From: Streptomyces atroolivaceus
GTDB lineage: Bacteria; Actinomycetota; Actinomycetes; Streptomycetales; Streptomycetaceae
Direction: 5' to 3'
Length of the DNA: 64,000 nt
Assembly (NCBI RefSeq): GCF_000717025.1
Contig: NZ_JNXG01000012.1
Span: 124,001 to 188,000 of the forward strand
The position numbers and the translations under genes are program-made. Of the stretch, positions 58,501 to 61,500 are shown piece after piece. The notes beneath the pieces are model-generated. The model worked only from the letters and a program-made list of their open reading frames with translations. It had not been told where the DNA came from and searched no databases. How positions within the stretch are numbered: the first letter of the stretch is position 1; each line of letters opens with the position of its first letter.

Positions 58501-61500
58501 GCGGGGTACGCAGCGGGTTGTCCTGCGGCTCGTAGCTCAGGGCACGGCCGTAGCGCTCGCCCGGCGTGGGGGCGCCCACCACGCCGCCGGTGAAGCGGTT
58601 GTCCCGGCCCGCCTGACGGGCGGCCCAGCGAGGGGAGACGTCGGCGGCGGAGCGCGTGCCCTCGGCGACCTCCGTCAGCGCCTGGGCCAAGTGGTGGGTT
58701 CCGGTGACCTCCCGGCCGTGCTGCCCGTTCACCGGTGCCGTCGACACCACCTCGCCGGTGGGGCCCCGGAAGGCGATGTGGGACAGGGGCGCGCTCGCCG
58801 CGCCGGCCACCATCTGGGCGAAGTCCCGTGTGAACGCGTGCTCCGAACCGCCGGAAGCGGTCAGGAACTCCGGCTCCACCCGGAACAGCGGCTCGCCGTA
58901 CGACCCGTCCTCCGCCGGCAGCAGCACACCGGTCGACTCGTCGGCCTTGAGACGGACCCCCGCCCCGGCCGCGGCCAGCCGCGCCGACGAGCGCTCGATC
59001 GCCGCGCGGGTGGCGTACACCTGCCGGCTGCGGCCGGTCGTTCCGTCGTCGCCCGCGAGCGTCGCCAGCGTCCGGTCCTCGGAGATGTGCAGCGGCGGCC
59101 GGCCGGCCATGGGGATGGTGCCGTGGTCCTGGCGCGGCAGGACCAGCGCGTCGGGGCCGGTGCCGGCCCGGACTTCCCCTACGGACAGCGGGAGCGGCCG
59201 GGTGAACAGGACTCCGGTGCCTCGCTTGTCGATGACGCCGTAGTCGCGTGTGGTCAGCGGCCGGGCGCGGCGCCCCTCGATCTGCCGTTCGAGGACGGCC
59301 TGGTCGACCATGCGGTCGAACTCCGCGTCCCCGTCGCTGCTGGACCGCTCGTCGTCACTGTCCGGGTCGGCCTCGCTGTCGGTGTCGTTCCCACTGCTCA
59401 GGTCGCGGGCGCCCGGCAGTCCGCCGTCGGCGGCCGGGTCGGCCGAGGCCCAGCCGGCACCGGTGTTGCCTTCGCTGAGCTCGAGCATGAGGTGGCGGGT
59501 CCCGGCCGTCGGATGCGTGGCCAGCCCGACGGGCGCCTCCGGGTACCAGACGCGGCGGCCTGTCGTCCCCGCGACGAGGGAGGCCACGGTGGCGGCGTAC
59601 TCCGGAGGAAGTGCGAGGACGATGTCGGCGCCGGCCGGCCGCTGGGAGTCGTAGGAGATGAGCATCGCCAGCTCTTCGGCACTGTCCACCCGGAAGGTCC
59701 GTCCCGGCATGGCGATCCCGACACCGCGTCCGTCCGCGTCCGCCGCGATCAGGTACGGGTTCTTCCACGGAGCGGGCCGCGGGATGACCCTGCCCCGGCC
59801 CCGGACGGCGTAGGACGCCAGCTCCGGGGTGGGCTGCCCCGGTCGGGTGTAGTCGCGGCCGGTGGCGTTCCCCTCCTCGTCGCGCAGCAGCGTGCCCTCG
59901 TCCAGGGCGCCCCGGCCGGTCTCGATCTGCCGCTCGACGAAGTACAGGGCGAGGTCGTCGACGCTCGCGAGGTCGTCGGAAGAGGCGTCGAGCGCCAGCG
60001 AGCCGAGCAGCAGGAAGTCCGCGGGACCCGGCCGGGTCCTGCCCCCCATGTGCAGCACCTGACGGGTGACGCGCTTCAGGCCGTCTCGCAGCGTCTGTGC
60101 CGTCGGGTGCGCGTCCGCCTCCGCCCGGACGAGGTCGTACAGCGCCTCGGAGGTCTCCCGGAGGCGGGCGCGCGCAATCGTGCCGCGCTGAGGGCCGAAC
60201 AGCGTGTCCAGCCATGCCGGTTCGGCCCAGAACGGCCGCTCGTCGTCGTCCTCGTCGTCGGAGTCCGACTCGTCGGACGCCTCCGCCAGGGTGGGCAGAG
60301 CGGCTGCGGGGGGCAGCGGTGGCGGCACCGCACCATCAGGGCCGGTCTGCGGGGAGGCCTCCGGGAGCGATACCGGGTCGACCCATGCCGGCTCCCGGAT
60401 CTCCGCCGGCGCGCTCTTCCGCGCGTCCGCCCAGGTCGTCCCCTCCGGAGGGGTGTGCGGCTCGATGTCTCCGGCCAGCGCCGCCCAGAGCTGGAGGTGG
60501 CGCGGGCGCAGACCGCTCTGCGCGAGGCCGTCGGGGGCCTGCTCGCGGAACGGCCCGAGCAGGCTGCCCGGCGCGTGGAGCCGGTCGGCGTTGCTCGCGT
60601 CGCGTGTCTCGTCCCGCAGGAACAGCTGGTGACCCAGCTCGTGCGCGAACTCCACCGGATCGGCGTCGGCCCACCACGCCCGCTGGTTCATCTGCTGGTC
60701 CCGGCCGACGAGATCCACCGTCAGGTGGGGGCTTCCGTCCGCTCGGACCGCCTCCACGGTGACGTGCAGCCGGTCGCCGTTGGGCAGCTCGTGTCCCGGA
60801 CCGTTGTAGAACTCCTCCACGCCTTCGAGTACCCGCGCCATGACGGCGTCGGTGTCGGTCTGCCCGTCTCCCGGGCGGAAGGCGATCCGCACGGTCAGGT
60901 CGGTGACGGTCTCACCGCCGTGGGTGAAGCGCCGGACGTCGAAGGCCGAGCGCACGACGTACCGGGGCCGGGCGTCGAGGGCGGCGCGGGGCGGCTCGGT
61001 GGAATCGGTGGTCTCCCGGAGCGGGATGCGCAGGGCCGTGTCGCCGCCGTCCTCCGGCACCAGGTACAGGGCCGAAGCGTCCGCCGCGATCCGGTGGGGG
61101 GCCGAGTCCTGGTCCAGGTCGGCCATGACGACCGAGAGGGTGTCCATGTTGGCGACGCGTCCGATCCAGCCGCTGTCTCCCCGCAGGATCGCGCCAGTCG
61201 CCTCGTGGACGAAGTCGTGGCCGAATCGCGTCCAACCGGTCGGCGGGATCTCCGCCCCGTCCGGGAGCCTTATGTGCCCGGTGTCGGCGACCTCGTAGCG
61301 GAAGGGCTCCGAGCGGGACTCGGCCGGGCGCGTGTACGTGAACCACCGGTTCGGCTGAGGGTCCGTGGTGGCCGTGGCGTCGTCCGCGGTCGCCGCAGCC
61401 GGGGCCTTGCCCTTCCCGGTCCCGGTGCCGGCCGGCGCGTCGGTCGCGGGCGCGGCAGTGGCTGGGACGTCGGCGGCGGGCACGACGGAGGCCGGGTCGA

